A stretch of DNA of 64,000 nt from Liolophura sinensis (GCF_032854445.1 NC_088295.1:79018028-79082027); one strand, 5' to 3'; positions 1-13,667 are shown, numbered from the stretch's first letter. The notes: a model not told the origin generated them from the letters alone. Program-made: numbers and translations.

Positions 1-951
1 TTTCAGAAACGATGCGACCCAAATTTCCCGGAAAATATCCTCGATTTAACATACAACGACATAAAACCTTCTTAACTGAAAATGAAAGCCAGGTGTTTTT
101 CATGGTTTAAGGGTATGATCATGGTATAACTGCCTCCCCCGGTGACTGGAAGGAGCCCCGAGGCGACTTTTGCAATCTCCTGTAAATGTCATTGTCTTCA
201 AATATCATACGAGAACGATCACTGGTAACGCGGAACTGCTAGCTAAGTCTCGAGGTGGAAAAGATCTAATCAGGGTCACTGAACACTCCCGATACAAAAT
301 AGATGAGAATCGTGAGCCGAGAATGACAGCCAGAAAGGAGAAAACATAAGGTATGAGTCTTAACGATGAAAGATGCATTCAAAACTTGACACAGTTGTAA
401 AGTTGAAGTCACAGTGTTCATTAGACGTTATGAATTTCCGGAACGAAGATACAAAAAAAGAAAGAAACAAAGACCAATGCAATCATGTTTTTCCAACTGA
501 AATCATTCCCCTTTGTGTAGTATTTTTTTCATAGAACTAATTACATGACAATTTAACATCCCCTTATTCTGTATTTGATCCTATCTGCGCAAAGTGAAAC
601 TACAGCTTGCGATACTTTTAAACCTGTATAAATGATATCTTTGAAGTTTTTGGTGTTGTACGTCAGGGCATCCTCAGCCTCAACTTTGTTTATGCAACAC
701 TAGTGAAGACTGTCTCATTTGTGGAGTCTGGTTTTATCTAACAGCCAAGGCCATTAAAAGGTTTCCCAAGTATATAGCGTTGATGTGCAGGACAGGTCAC
801 CTGAAAGTCGGCCGAAAGTCATCCGAGACTAGCAATTCCAGAAATTCTACAAACCTCAACGGAGCTGTAATACGTAAGTTGACGCAGTATTATCACTTTA
901 ATAGGAAGTTGACAGCCATCGATGGCCATTTCAGCGTTATTAATCCACTGA

Positions 952-970
952 GTGTGTGTGTGTGTGTGTG
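952..970. repeat. TG dinucleotide microsatellite
   Basis: About nine TG pairs within module C of unit 1. The homologous position in unit 6 has only a GTGTGT-length run (about 27552), so this is a local expansion. Confidence 0.9.
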
Positions 971-3900
971 TAAATGCGTTTGTTGTTGGCGAAGTATCCG
1001 GTGAATAACAGCCCTCTGGAGACACAAATAATATACGATAACTAACGTTTGGGTTGTAACGTTAATACAATAATTCTGGTGTAAGGAAGTTTAAATTGCT
1101 TCACTTGATGTACTCATAGGTGCTAACACTGACCATTAGCCAATGTCGTCATGAACGTCCAATGAGCGGCTCTTTGATGTAATCACACGACATAGAAAGG
1201 TAATATATTGTCAAACTATATCGTGGAACAAATGCCGCTTGGAATATGGTTGTTACTTTCAGTGACGGGCGCGTAAAAACATGACAGCGGCCCTTTAAGT
1301 GCTGTGCTTTAAAGGACGTATATGCAAGACATTCGAGCATCCCGTGAGTCATGATCAACATTTACACTGAAAGAAGACTCAAGAGTTTATACATGGCTCA
1401 GACATTAGTGCGGATACACAATGCGGCAGAGATAATGTGAAAGTGATTTTAAGGTAATAAAGAAATTAACTATTCAACTAATGAATTTCAATATCGTACC
1501 TTTTTCAGAACCAGGTTTCTCAACAGACATCATATAAACACTTAAGTATAATAACCTCGTTGGTCTTTGTGTTTAAAAACCATAGTCAAACGAGTGACTG
1601 ATTCTAATTCAGATTCTGAATTCTAAAAGAAACAGGTAAGTTACCATTATTCTTTAAAACCAGAAATTGATTTTACTCCACGCTTCATGCATTTTACGGC
1701 CTACTCGTTGAGATAACCAGGGAAATTTGCGCAGTTTTAAAAACCATGTTTAATTGTGGCTCGATGGCAAAATTGAAAGAAATACCTTAATGCTGTGGTG
1801 ATGCAACTGCAACGGATAATCCACCGCTTGTTCTTACAGGCATATACAGCTTAAATCATGCATAGTATGACAAGGTGATGTCATTATGTTTACAGGGTAT
1901 TTGAACAAATTTAATATGTGAGCAGTTTGTCGTGATCGTCAATCGCGGATGTCATTCTCAGATCGTTTCATCCTCGTCTCTAATTCCCTGATCATGAAAG
2001 GCAGAGTGTGCCCTCGTCTCTACACAGATTAATCACCCAAAAAGCTTTGTCAATAAACCATTCCTGGACGTCATCGTAAAGGTTATGAAAAACACAACAA
2101 TATGTGTATTATTTTTATCTCTGCTATAAATTCAGCTGCAGGCACCATCAGTTATAAGGTATTGTTGTGTGTTTACTCTACCCAGACAGTTTGTATTACA
2201 TTAATTGCATTAACATTAATTGTCGTGAAATAAAAAGAATGAAAACTGGTTGTCAGCGACAGGTATATATTATATCTTTGATATTATTCACATTTTATTT
2301 TGCTGCCATATGTGATCTGGGTCATATACGTCATCATCTGATTTTCATAATGGCCTGGACTTGAACAGGTTTTGGGTTTTATATAGGAGGGCAAAAGGTT
2401 TTATGATGGATAGCTGCAGAAAATATTTACCAGCTTGAATTTTTAAAAATTATTTATAAGATTGTTTTTTTCCAACATACTCAGGAATCTTGCCTGTTTA
2501 CGGGAGTTAAAAACCGGGAAGAGACTGTACAAAACGAGCGCACATCACCATGGTACCTGATGTAAAGCCGCTGCCGAAACAGCCATTGATGTCGAACACG
2601 CGACTTCAGGGGCTAGGATGCATTCAATCATCAATGTGTTCTCTGTGAGATGTTATACCAGCCATGTTAAAAGGAGGCTTGATTCACGCAGACAGAGGAA
2701 ACCGTTGTTTATTCTTGTTTAGTTGTAGTGTTTAATGGTTAAACAGACGGGGGGAATTTTGTTGTGAATTAATTTCGCATTTTGTTGACGTTATACTTTG
2801 CGGCATACCAGGAAATATGACACCCCTGTAAACAATCACGAAAGGAAACTGAGGCTGGGTGGGAAAGAAAACGAATCATGCAATTCTTTGGTTGGTCATA
2901 TCCGCCATAACAATATGACATTAGACATACCTGAACGAGTTGCATCATTGGTATAGATAAAAAACTGCTTACATATGCCGCTAATAAATAATCCAAATAA
3001 AATAAGTAACTCGCTTACGTCACAATTGCGTGTATTTATAACGTGCCTAAATGAGCATTAAGGAGACAATAATTTCTCTCCAGGTTTTTCACCCTGAGTG
3101 AACAAAAATTAAGTCTTCCTGTGGTTATTAGCATTTATGTCCTATATTACAAGCCCAAATGTGTATGTGACCGAATGTATTGTGTTTAAAGTAAAAAAAA
3201 GCTAAAATATAAAGTAAAGTTCATCATACAGTCAACTGAAAACTGTGCCTGAAAGTACTTTCACTTATTTTTTTTAGATTTATTAAGACTGTTGAAAGGC
3301 TTTCAAATATTTGAATACTACGGTGGGCTATATTGGCCATACTAACGGTATCTTGGAACTCTGACGTCACATCACCTTTTTTCCTGATGTTCACCAGAAG
3401 GAATGAAGTTATTAGTTATTTCAGTAATGTTTTACTCATAGTAGAAAAAGAGTTATTCCAACATTCAGTGTCATGATTAGAGTTGGATAAAGTTCCAGTG
3501 ACGTCAGATTCTGTAACCTCTGATAGTATGGTCCATAAAGCCCACCTTAGAATTGAAATGTTTGAGCGCCTTTAGCTCTCTTCGCAAAAATTTTAAAAAT
3601 AAATGAAAGTTTATTTATGTATAATTTAAGTGGTCCGTTTAGTGATGCCTACTTTCATTTTTAGAGGTCTTTTCCTTTAAATACCTAGGTTACCATGCAC
3701 GTAGCCGATATAAAGTAAAACAACTCATACATGTTATTTATAACTGCACCAAAACTGGACTCTGATCAGGGTATCAATATTTCAACTCAACTGATCCTTC
3801 TATTCTCGACACATGTCATTTCCGAAGCAGAGATCAACCCCCGGTGGAGAATTCCTGCTGTAATATAGACCCACGCATTGGAGCGCTCGAGCGGCGATTA

Positions 3901-4352
3901 GGTTCCAGCGGTTTCTCCTTCCGCTGATTTATATGTGTTAGGACAGGTTCACTAGCGGGCACTACATTTATCCAGATGTCTGTGTCAAGGGAGGAAACAC
4001 ACCCCATCTTGTCCCCAAACACGCCTCGGTCAAATAGACCTCACTTTTAATAAGCATTACAAGTCCCTCTGGAGAAGCCAGATATCATCGTCATATCGGT
4101 AATCGCAAAAATTTGTCCGCCGGGACAGCCCACCCCTCTGAGAGGGTCTACCTTGAGAGCTGATGTATGTAATTGAGGGGTAACCGGTTTTGATTAGCGA
4201 CGCTCCCAGACCATATCCATTGTGCATTAGCATATCGAGAATCTGAGCTGTCAGACACAGGTGATGCATAGAGCCTGGGATTCACCTGTGAGACTTTGGG
4301 AATAAGCCGGATAGTAACGATTATTATTCCTACACCGAGAATCATAAATTAC

Positions 4353-4480
4353 ACAGTGGGCTGTTCGTCAGTAACTTGCCAGATTCCCGTGGGTAACATG
4401 GGACACCTGGGCATTCTCTACCGATAGAATTAACCGGTTAAGTGAAAAATTCTTGATAGTGCCGTTGAACAATAATTTAA
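4353..4480 (+). repeat. Module P with SINE-like tail (unit 1)
   Basis: GTTCGTCAGTAACTTGCCAG, TTCCCGTGGGTAACATGGGA, TCTACCGATAGAATTAACCG, then a tail TTCTTGATAGTGCCGTTGAA CAATAATTT. The end resembles the SINE tail TTCTTGAGTACGGCGTAAAACACCAATC. Copies lie at 10810-11030, 15885-16060 and 18690-18930. This module may itself be an old SINE-related insertion carried by the macro-unit. Confidence 0.6.
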
Positions 4481-6422
4481 AAAAAAATTAAAATTAAATG
4501 TAATAAAAAATAAAACAACTGAAAAATTTGCCTTCCTGACTGTTCTTAAATAAAGAACTGTACCGTGTAGATGGCAAGTCACCTTCCATTATAACTATGT
4601 TAGAGGAGGGATATATACTCCCGATAGTGTTATAGGTAAAGAGATATAAAACTTAGGCTCACTGATAGCGACAGTCTGAATGATGTAGAAATGTGATTTC
4701 TGGTCAGCCAAAACGCCGTTAATGGAATTTCGCTAAGGTGTTTAACGGACAGATAGACGGGGTGAATTTTGTTCTGGATTAATCCTACATTTTGTTGATC
4801 AAAAACGTTCCCCAGTGTCAAGAAATGCGACATGATATGAAGTTCAAAGCCCCGGAGCATAGCTTTTCAAAAGATTCTTATGAGTCTTTTTGAAACCTAA
4901 CTGAAGATATTTTAGAGATCCTCTTAATTTAGCCATATGCCATGGTATATACAGCATACAGGAGAAAGTGGATAAAGGCCTCCCAACCGGCAGGCAAAAC
5001 ATCGTTAAATCAACTGAATACGGAGAAACAAAGGCATTTTTTTCATTACCTTTCCACCTATTCATTGATTCAGTTTTGTGGGTATTTTGCCGCAACTGAC
5101 AAAATGTTTGAAACAGAAATAAAACAAATAAGAAAAACAGAAGTAAAAAAGAGCAACAAGAGAGAAGAAAAGGGTTAAAAAGTTTACAGGCGTTGCAAGA
5201 AAAATTTACATTTACCCAAGTTCTAGTCACAAAACGGCTGTGAGTATACACTGAACTGGACGTAGCTCTGTATTGCTATTCACACCATTCGCACCATTGT
5301 TATTTACACACTTCCCCATTTCCCGTCCTGCCTGGGTGGATAAACCTTCTTTTAAAAGTGTTTATGCGTGTATGTTTTAGAAGAGAGGCTACACAATATA
5401 GCCGGAAAATAGCCTCGGCTCAACATGTAAGGACGTAAAAGCTTCTATTTTAACTGAAAATGAAAGCCAGGTGTTTTTCATGGTTTAAGAGCGTAGTGAC
5501 AACTTAACGGCCTTCCCCCGACGACTGAACGGAGCCTTGAGGCGGCCTTTGCAATCTTCTGTAAATGAGATCGTCTTGAAATATCATACGAGAACGATCA
5601 CCACTGTAGGGTAACTGCTAGCTAAGTCTTGAGGTGGAGGAGATGTCGTCAGAGCCACTGATCACTCCCGATACAAAACAGATGAGGGTGGTGAGCTAAG
5701 GGTGATATCTAGAACAGAAAACATAAGGTATCTCAGCGCCTAACGATGACAAATGCATTCAAAACTTAACACAACTGCAAAGTTGAAGTCACAATGCTCG
5801 TTACACGTTATAAACTTCCGGAAAATTTTCTGAACAGAACCAAAAAAACAGCCAGCGGAATTATGTTCTTTCAACTGAAATCATTCTCTTTTGTCCAGTG
5901 TTTTTTCATAGAAATGATAACAAGACAGTTTAACGCCTCCTTAGGCTGTATTTGATCCTTTCTGCGCAAATGGAAGCTACACTTGTGGCACTTTTAAACG
6001 AATATAAATGATATCTTTGAGGTTTTGGATGTTGTTGTATCTCAGGGCAGCCTCAGCCTCAACTTTGGTCATGTAACACTGATAAAGCCTGTCTCGCTTA
6101 TACGACGGCGGTCACTGAGTGTTATCAATATTCAAACAGTGTACCATACTAGAATATAAGTTGTCGATAATAAGATATGTATATCAGTTGCGCTTTGACT
6201 GCAATCGAAGAATGCCTTTGTTGATACTTTTTTATTTGTAATGTTACTCCGAAAAAATTGTGTTAAACAACAGTGATCAAAAAAGAAAAGAAAAGAAAAA
6301 AGAAACAAGAAATAAAAATAACAAACAAACAAACAAAAAACCCCCAAATCAACAATTAATATGGTTTTATCATATGCTTGAAGCCGATACAAAGCAAACA
6401 ACTCATGCATTTTATGTAATAA

Positions 6423-6940
6423 CTACACCCAAGCTGGATTCTGATCAGGAAATCTATATGTCAACTCAACTGATCCCTCAAATCTTGACACATGCCACTT
6501 GCGAAGAAGAGATGAATCCCTGGTGGGGATTTCCAGCCGTAGTATAGACCTAAATATTGGAACGCGCGAGCGGCGAAAGTGATTAGGTTCCAGCGGTTTC
6601 TCCTTCCGCTGATTTACGTGTGCAACGACGGGTTCACTAACGAGCACTACATTTACCCAGATGCCTGTCTCAAGGGAGAAAATGCACCCTATCCTGTCAC
6701 AAAACACACCTCAGTCAAATGGACCTCAAGTGAAGTCCCTCTGGAGACGCAAGATATCATCGTCATATCGGTAATAGCAAAGATATGTCCGCCGTGACAG
6801 CCCGCTCTCCGTGAGGCACTACTTTGGGAGCTGATGTATGTGATTGAGGGGTAACCGTTTTTGAGGAGCGACGCTCCCAGACCATGCCCATTGTGCATTA
6901 GCATATCGAGAATCTTAACTGTCATACACAGGTAATACAC
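6423..6940 (-). other. Module J of unit 2: two overlapping degenerate open frames
   Basis: Two minus-strand open frames overlap by 19 bases in different frames: 6689-6940 (83 aa, includes NGHGLGASLLKNGYPSITYI) and 6423-6707 (94 aa, starts MFCDRIGCIFSLETGIW). Homologous frames persist in unit 1 (4057-4269 and 3834-4022), unit 5 (22976-23170, second frame only) and unit 6 (31274-31459 and 31055-31249). No known domain is recognised. The copies could be decayed pieces of one former coding region split by a frameshift, or stop-poor noncoding DNA. Not called as a gene. Confidence 0.3.
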
Positions 6941-9529
6941 ATAGCTTGGGATTTACCCTTTGGGAATTAACCGGATAGTCAAGATTATTATCCCTACACG
7001 GAGAATCATACATCGCCACGTACCTGATACAGTCAAAGTTGTCAAGTATTACGCTATAACTGTTTCAGATGGTCCTATAATTGTTGTACGTGTACTGCAC
7101 TAATATTTTAAATGTTTGTTTTTGTCAAATATGAAAATTTCTCACCACGGCATAAAATAACACGGTGTTGTTGGGTACAAAAACAAACTCTCGTATTTAT
7201 CTAAATTGGTTGAGTTGTACCTGTTGGAAGATCTTTGTACTGTACTACTGTTTTGGATGCTTATTTTTGTTAACTTAAAACTCGAAAAAGAGTTTTAGAG
7301 ATGAAAATTATGCACAACAGCATAATTTAAGATGGTGTTGTATAACGCTAAGACCCATTCTTGTGTTAAATAAGATTGCATCTTTAAAGTAACACCACCT
7401 ACTGTGTTTTGATAAATTAATCCAATACTTAATTTGTTTTGAAACCATGTTATTTGAAGCAGTTTGAAATCTTTGCCAAGGGAGAAGCGTTTTATAACTA
7501 ACCTGAGGAATGACTAAATCTCATGTAATTAGGGTCATTTATTTCTCTTGAGTTGATTTAATGGATACCTATAGATAATATAACTTCTTACTTGGAATAT
7601 GTATTCGCATTTTACCCTTTTTATGTGAGAGCAAAATTTATCCCTACGAATGTTTGTATTCTGTTCGCAATCGCCTTCTACATACAGCACAGCGTTAAAT
7701 GTAAACAGGAGACAAAAAAAATGTATTCACAAGGCTACTTACTGGAAAGGTAATGTTTTGACAGAAAATTCAAAGGCACAGTTAAAAGAATCGATACTGG
7801 TTTCAAGTGTTATGATAATTAGATTAAGTGTACAATGGATTTTCTTTACCAAATGGAAGAATTGGCGATCTGTATGAAAGGTCAGTCTCGTTAGGGGAAA
7901 TAGAAAGTATATACACAGGCTCAGAACTTCACGTACATTTCGATTTGAATTCCAGTGAGAGCTTTTCTGTCAGAGTGTCATTTCCTGAAATTCCGTCGCT
8001 ATTGCATGTCATAATGTAAATATGTGCGTAGTTATCAAGGAATCGGCGTAATTACGAGCAACAACCGAGGGGTTATGTGGTGTACATAATGTGTACTCTG
8101 TCTACAAAGATACGTCTAACATAATCACTATGGAGTTAACTGAATCGTACTTAATGCGTTGGTTTAGGATATTCGAAGATCGCTTGTTTACACACTCTGG
8201 TTGTACGCACGACTGCTGTTACTGTCTATATACAAGTCTTTTAAACAGGAATCATTCAGCAAAGTTTAAAAACCGATTTGGAATGTTATCAATCCGAAAC
8301 GAAATGTGCTAATTGTTTGGACTTCTTGGCACTTGATCAAAATGCTCGGCTTTGGCAAACAGGCAAAACAGCGGCTGGGTATGATGTACTAAATAAAAAC
8401 CTGCCCGTTCTGATCCGTTCGCGTTCGGGTTGTTCCCTCGTGTCTGAGTAGAAATTCGACACAAGCAGAGCCGAAGATTGACGAGCCTAGCGATGTGTCA
8501 CCATTGACAGAACTGAAGTCGTACAACGCCGTCTCACGTGCGCAGATGTGATGTTAGTGTCTTATCCTACTTGATATGACAATTACCAGTTTAATTTGAA
8601 AACGACATATTTTGCAGCGACGTCGAATAAGTGTGCATTAGAAACAGATTAATTTGTTTGGTATAAAATACATATATATCCTTTATTTTCAGTGCACAAT
8701 ATAGATGCCATCAAGGGTTAAGTGCTGTTCTGTTTAAGAAGCACCAACAGCCCTGTCTTCGTAGTATTTTCGAGAAATATCTGAAAAGTTTTAATTTCGC
8801 TCAGCATCAAATGGAATTTTGCATCCCGTAAAGAGCAGATTTCCTTCACATCGTGATTATTTTAATCCATGGAGAAGCCAGGGCAGTCGGTAAATATTGC
8901 GCTACGTGGTTTCGGAAATAAACTCTCGGTTTTGAAATGACAAGGAAGTCAACCAAGCATAAACTCATTTGTTGGGATTTGTTGGAACTCAACATCATTT
9001 TATTTTAGCAATAAATATTTTATATAATCATTGTCCTTAATCTAAGATGAAGCATGTGGACCTGGTTCAGATCAACAGGCTTGAATAACAACAAGAGCGC
9101 TGTGATAAAGACAGATGAACAAGTGATTTACCTAATGGAACTTCTGGAAACATGAGTTATGGAGATAAAACGATCGACGCGCTATACAACATGCAACATA
9201 ACTGTTTACCTGTGTCATGTCAAAGGAAGGATTTACTGAGATTCTTCATCGGTAAATCATTTTCTTCAGTATTTATTTTTACAGACAAATGAGTATGGTA
9301 AAGGAAAGTATTATCATGTGGTTCACTTGCATGTGATTTGCCATATAGAAGAGCACGCAGTTAATAACAGATAACTGTAAAATGTGTCAGTTCATCGAGC
9401 AAGAAAGTAATAAAAGTATCCTGCGTGTAATGATGTATGCGATAGTTGGAAATCAGTATTTTTTCCCTACGTTCGTTGTAGAAACTGAACTCTTGATCTG
9501 TTGATATTCAAACGACGATCACATAAACG

Positions 9530-10800
9530 AGATAATTCCCTCTGCACGTCAACTGATGGCGACCAAATAAAGCAGATTGCCTTTGACAGGTTACTGATGA
9601 CGATTAAATAAAGCAGATATTCCTCTCTGCATGGCTACCAATAGCGATTAAAAAGGGCAGATAATCGCTTAAACATGGTGACTAAATAAAGCAGATAATA
9701 CCTTCTATATGGTTACTGATGACGACTAAAGCAGGAAATCACCCCTATATGGCTACTGATGACGACTAAATAAAGCAGATAATCCCATCTATATGGGTAC
9801 TGATGACGACTAAATAAAGCGGATAATCACCCCTATATGGCTACTGATGACGACTAAATAAAGCGGATAATCCCCTCTATATGGCTGCTGATGACGACTA
9901 AATAAATCAGATACTCCCCTCTATATGGGTGCTGATGACGACTAAATAAAGCGGATAATCCCATCTATATGGGTACTGATGACGACTAAATAAAGCGGAT
10001 AATCCCCTCTATATGGCTGCTGATGACGACTAAATAAAGCGGATAATCCCATCTATATGGGTGCTGATGACGACTAAATAAAGCGGATAATCACCACCAT
10101 ATGGCTACTGATGACGACTAAAAAAAGCAGATAATCCCCACCATATGGCTGCTGATGGCGACTAAATAAAGCAGATAATCCCCACCATATGGCTGCTGAT
10201 GACAACTAAATAAAGCGGATAATCCCCTCTCTATGGCTGCTGATGACGACTAAATACAGCAGATACTCCCCACTATATGGCTGCTGATGACGACTAAATA
10301 AAGCAGATAATCCCCTCTCTATGGCTGCTGATGACAACTAAATAAAGCGGATAATCCCCTCTATATGGCTGCTGATGACAACTAAATAAAGCAGATAATC
10401 CCCACCATATGGCTGCTGATGACGACTAAATAAAGCAGATAATCCCACCATATGGCCGCTGATGACGACTAAATAAAGCGGATAATCCCCTCTCTATGGC
10501 TGCTGATAACGACTAAATAAAGCGGATAATCCCCTCTATATGGCTGCTGATGACAACTAAATAAAGCGGATACTCCCCTCTATATGGCTACTGATAAATA
10601 AAGCAGATAATCCCCTCTATATGGCTGATGAGGACGACTAAATAAAGCAGATAATCCCCCATATGGCTGCTGGTGACGACTAAATACAGCAGATAATCTC
10701 CTCTATATGCCTGCTGATGACGACTAAATAAAGCAGATAATCCCCTCTATATGGCTGCTGATGACGACTAAATAAAGCAGATATTACCGTGTACATGGCT
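9530..10800. repeat. 44-bp minisatellite, about 29 copies (module O in unit 2)
   Basis: Tandem direct repeats with a constant phrase TGATGACGACTAAATAAAGC; the same phrase starts at 9801, 9845 and 9889, giving a period of 44. Copies differ by substitutions (CAGATAATCC versus CGGATAATCC; ATATGGCTGCTG versus ATATGGGTACTG) and by a few short deletions near 10590-10640. Units 3 and 4 hold only about three copies at the homologous place. Confidence 0.95.
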
Positions 10801-10809
10801 ACATGTTCC

Positions 10810-11030
10810 TAATTTTGACAAGAAATATTTTGATTCGCCCCTTGTCATTCTTCATGAAAAAAAGCAGTTGACGACTCTAACGTTTACAATAGGGATTGTT
10901 CGTCAGTAACTTGCTAGATTCCCGTGGATGGCATCAAACTCCCCATGGGACACCTCGGGTTCCTCTACCCATAGAATTGATCGGCTAAATAAAGAATTCT
11001 CGATTGTGGCGTTAAACAATAATTATTAGT
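10810..11030 (+). repeat. Module P with SINE-like tail (unit 2)
   Basis: Contains GATTGTTCGTCAGTAACTTG, CCCCATGGGACACCTCGGGT, TCTACCCATAGAATTGATCG and ends TTCTCGATTGTGGCGTTAAA CAATAAT. The clearest of the four copies. Confidence 0.65.
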
Positions 11031-12740
11031 TATAATTCTAAAAAAAAGGATAAAGAAAGATAATAATAACCGATGACTGATAACTCAGTCGACCTCATAT
11101 TCCTGACCGCTACCAAATAAAGAACTGCAATGTGTAAATGGCAAAGTTTACTTCCATTATAAATATGTTAGCGGAGGAATATATTCTCCCGATAGTATTA
11201 TAGGTAAGGAGGTATTAAAGTTAGACTTAGTGGTAGTGACAGCCTCGATGGTGTAGAAATGTGATTTGGGTCACCCAAGGCGCCGTTAATGGAATTTCGC
11301 TAAGGTATTTGCTGGTCAAACAGAAGGGGTAAACTTTGTCGAGAATTAATCCCACATTTTGTTGATCTAAAACTTTCTCCAGAGTCAAGAAATGTGATGG
11401 GATATGAACTTCAAAGCACTGGAGCATAGCTTTTCAAAAGGGTTTAATGAAACTTTTTGAACCCAGACTAATGACACTTCAGAAATCCTCTTAATTTAGC
11501 AATATGCGATGCTTATAGGAAGAGAAGAGAGAGATATGCAAGTGTGGATACATTGTAAGAGACGTTTACATTTTTTCAAATCCCAGAGTCAAAACCGCAG
11601 TTATACATTTACATAGATATCGTTATGTATTGCTGTTCACAAACTTTCCCATTCCCATTTAAGATATAACGTCGTAAAAGCTTCTATGTTAACTGAAAAT
11701 GAAAGCCATGTGTTTTTTTATGGTTTAATGGTGTGATGACGGCGTAACTACCTCCCCCGACGACTGGAAGCAGCCCTGGGGCGACTTTTGTAATCTCCTG
11801 TAAATGACATCGTCTTGAAAAATTATACCAGAACGATCACTGGTAATGGGGAACTGATAGCTGAGTCCCGAGGTAAAGGAGGTGTTATCAGTCTCACTGA
11901 ACACTCCCGATACGAAATAGATGAGAATCGTGAGCCGAGAATGACAGCCAGAAAGGAGAAAACATAAGGTATGTTGGCGTTTAACGATGACAAATGCATT
12001 CAAAACTTGACACAGCTGCAAAGTTGAAGTCACATTGTTGGTTAGATGTTATAAACCCACAGAAAATGGTCTGAACGAAAAGAAAAAAAGCAAAGACCAG
12101 CATAATCATGTTCTCCCACTAAAAACATTCTCTTTTGTCGAGTATTTTTTAGAGGAATAATTGCAAGACAGTTTAATGTCCCTTTAGACTGTATTTGATC
12201 CTATCTGCGCAAATGGAAACTACAGCTTGCGGCACTTTTAAACCAATGTCAGTGATGTCTTTGAGGTTTAGGATGTTGTATCTGAGGGCAGCCTCATCCT
12301 CTACTTTGTTTATGTAACAATAATGAAGTCTGTCTCATCCGTGGAGTCTGGATTTATGTAACAGGCAAGGCCATCAGCAGATTTCTCGCTCAGCCTATGT
12401 TCGGTAATATCCTTGAACAACAAATACGCCTGTATGATTGGCACTTCGCCAAGCATGGGGCGTGGAGTTGCAGAATATGTCACCTGAAAATCATCCGAAT
12501 GAACCAAATCCAGAAACTCCACAATGCTCTACGCAGCTGTGTCAGGGACGTATATCCGTAAGTTGACGCAGTCTTATCTGTTTATATTTTGACTGCACGT
12601 GGTAGAGCTAAAATGAAGTAAATCCGAACACCATTTGACTTTTGTTCTTGATATCCTTCGGTTTAACCGTTTGATAAAGAAGATGCAGACGGTAATTTTA
12701 GTAATCCCTGGAGTCTCGTTTAAAAGTCAAATAAAAAATG

Positions 12741-12898
12741 TTTATTTATTTATTGATTTGATTGATGTTTTACGGCGTACTCAAGAATATTCCACTCGTA
12801 TACGACGGCAAACACTATTAAGGTCAGAGGAAACCGACCATCCACAGATTGCTAGCAGATGTTCCCACAAATTAGTGGATGAGACAAATTTTCGATTA
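12741..12898 (-). mobile_element. tRNA-derived SINE, 5'-truncated (unit 3, ancestral site)
   Basis: In plus-strand order it shows TTTATTTATTTATTG, GATGTTTTACGGCGTACTC, AGAATATTCCACTCGTATAC, GACGGCAAACACTATTA and a diverged central domain up to TTCCCACAAATTAG. This is the tail-first reading of the SINE seen complete at 16.2 kb. The tRNA-like head is lost. It lies at the same module position as remnants in units 5 and 6. Confidence 0.85.
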
Positions 12899-13667
12899 AT
12901 TTTTAAGGTACAGATTGTAGGATATGAAGTTTTTAATATATGTACAAGGCAATACCAATGGGTTTTTTTTTGGTAAGTTTTTCACGCTGCTAGTTCTTCT
13001 ATTGAAAACGGCATTAAACTTTGTAGACGACGAACAGCCTATCCTTTGGCAGCTGTGTCGGACAAGCCGGAAATAGTAACTATTGAAGAAGAACGTGCAG
13101 AGAAAACACTGGATTCATAACTGGAAAACCATGTATACCTGTTGTGTTGCTCGCTGGAAAAGTTGAAAGAGATTATTTAATTCGTGCATTAGTGCTGAAG
13201 CGTTGGAGAACAACTGCAAGGAACAAAGATACAGTTTAAATCATGTATAATATGAAAAGGTGATTCCATGGTGTTTTAAGGGTAATTTAACACATTGATT
13301 ATGTGAGTAGGAGCAGTTCCACTCGCGGCTTTCACTGTCAGATTGTTTAATCCCATCTATGGTTCCCTGAGTGTATTCAAGTCTCTACATATATCAATTG
13401 TCCCAATGAGCTTTGCCAATAAACTTTTCCTGGACATCATTGTATTGGTTATGAAAAACTCCATTATGTGGTTTCACCATAATACTTGTTGTTTTTATAT
13501 CTTAGCTATTAATTTCGCTGCAGGCATCATCATTTAGAAGGTATGGCTGTGTTTACTCTACCCACCCAGTTTGTATTACTAAACATTAAATTGTCAAGGA
13601 TACGAGGAATAAAAACTGGCTGTCAGCTGCAAAATATATATTATACCTCTGATATTGGCAGTTCACC

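Larger units (their letters stand above)
1..5374. repeat. Macro-array unit 1 (modules A-J, P, Q)
   Basis: First visible unit of a direct tandem array; its left neighbour is outside the window. Approximate module map: A 1-440, B 490-760, C 770-970, D 1030-1370, E 1420-1640, F 1640-1750, G 1840-2360, H 2360-2640, I 2770-3180, J 3700-4350, P 4353-4480, Q 4550-5330. J joins P directly near 4352, so modules K to O are missing. Each module matches copies in later units, for example the run ATATCATACGAGAACGATCA in A and ACTGCCTCCCCC nearby. A TG dinucleotide run at 952-970 in C is longer than in sister copies. No intact gene is seen. Confidence 0.85.
5375..11655. repeat. Macro-array unit 2 (A, B, I/J-Q; carries the 44-bp minisatellite expansion)
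   Basis: Module map: A 5375-5830, B 5880-6100, a short H/I remnant 6220-6260, J 6365-7012, K 7020-7450, L 7650-8570, M 8570-9000, N 9000-9530, O 9530-10800 (expanded), P 10810-11030, Q 11110-11640. Modules C to H are absent. At the B junction (6100-6120) a ~15-base string matching the SINE phrase CTTATACGACGGCGG suggests a SINE remnant at the break. A low-complexity AAAAG/AAAC-rich run covers 6278-6345. No intact gene is seen. Confidence 0.85.

Noticed and set aside
9530-10800. CRISPR-like appearance of the 44-bp repeats
   Set aside because: The repeats are contiguous with no unique spacers, the genome is eukaryotic and no cas genes are present. It is a minisatellite.
11725-12033. 102-codon minus-strand open frame in module A
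   Set aside because: Other A copies (units 1, 2, 5) do not keep this frame, and there is no recognisable protein family.
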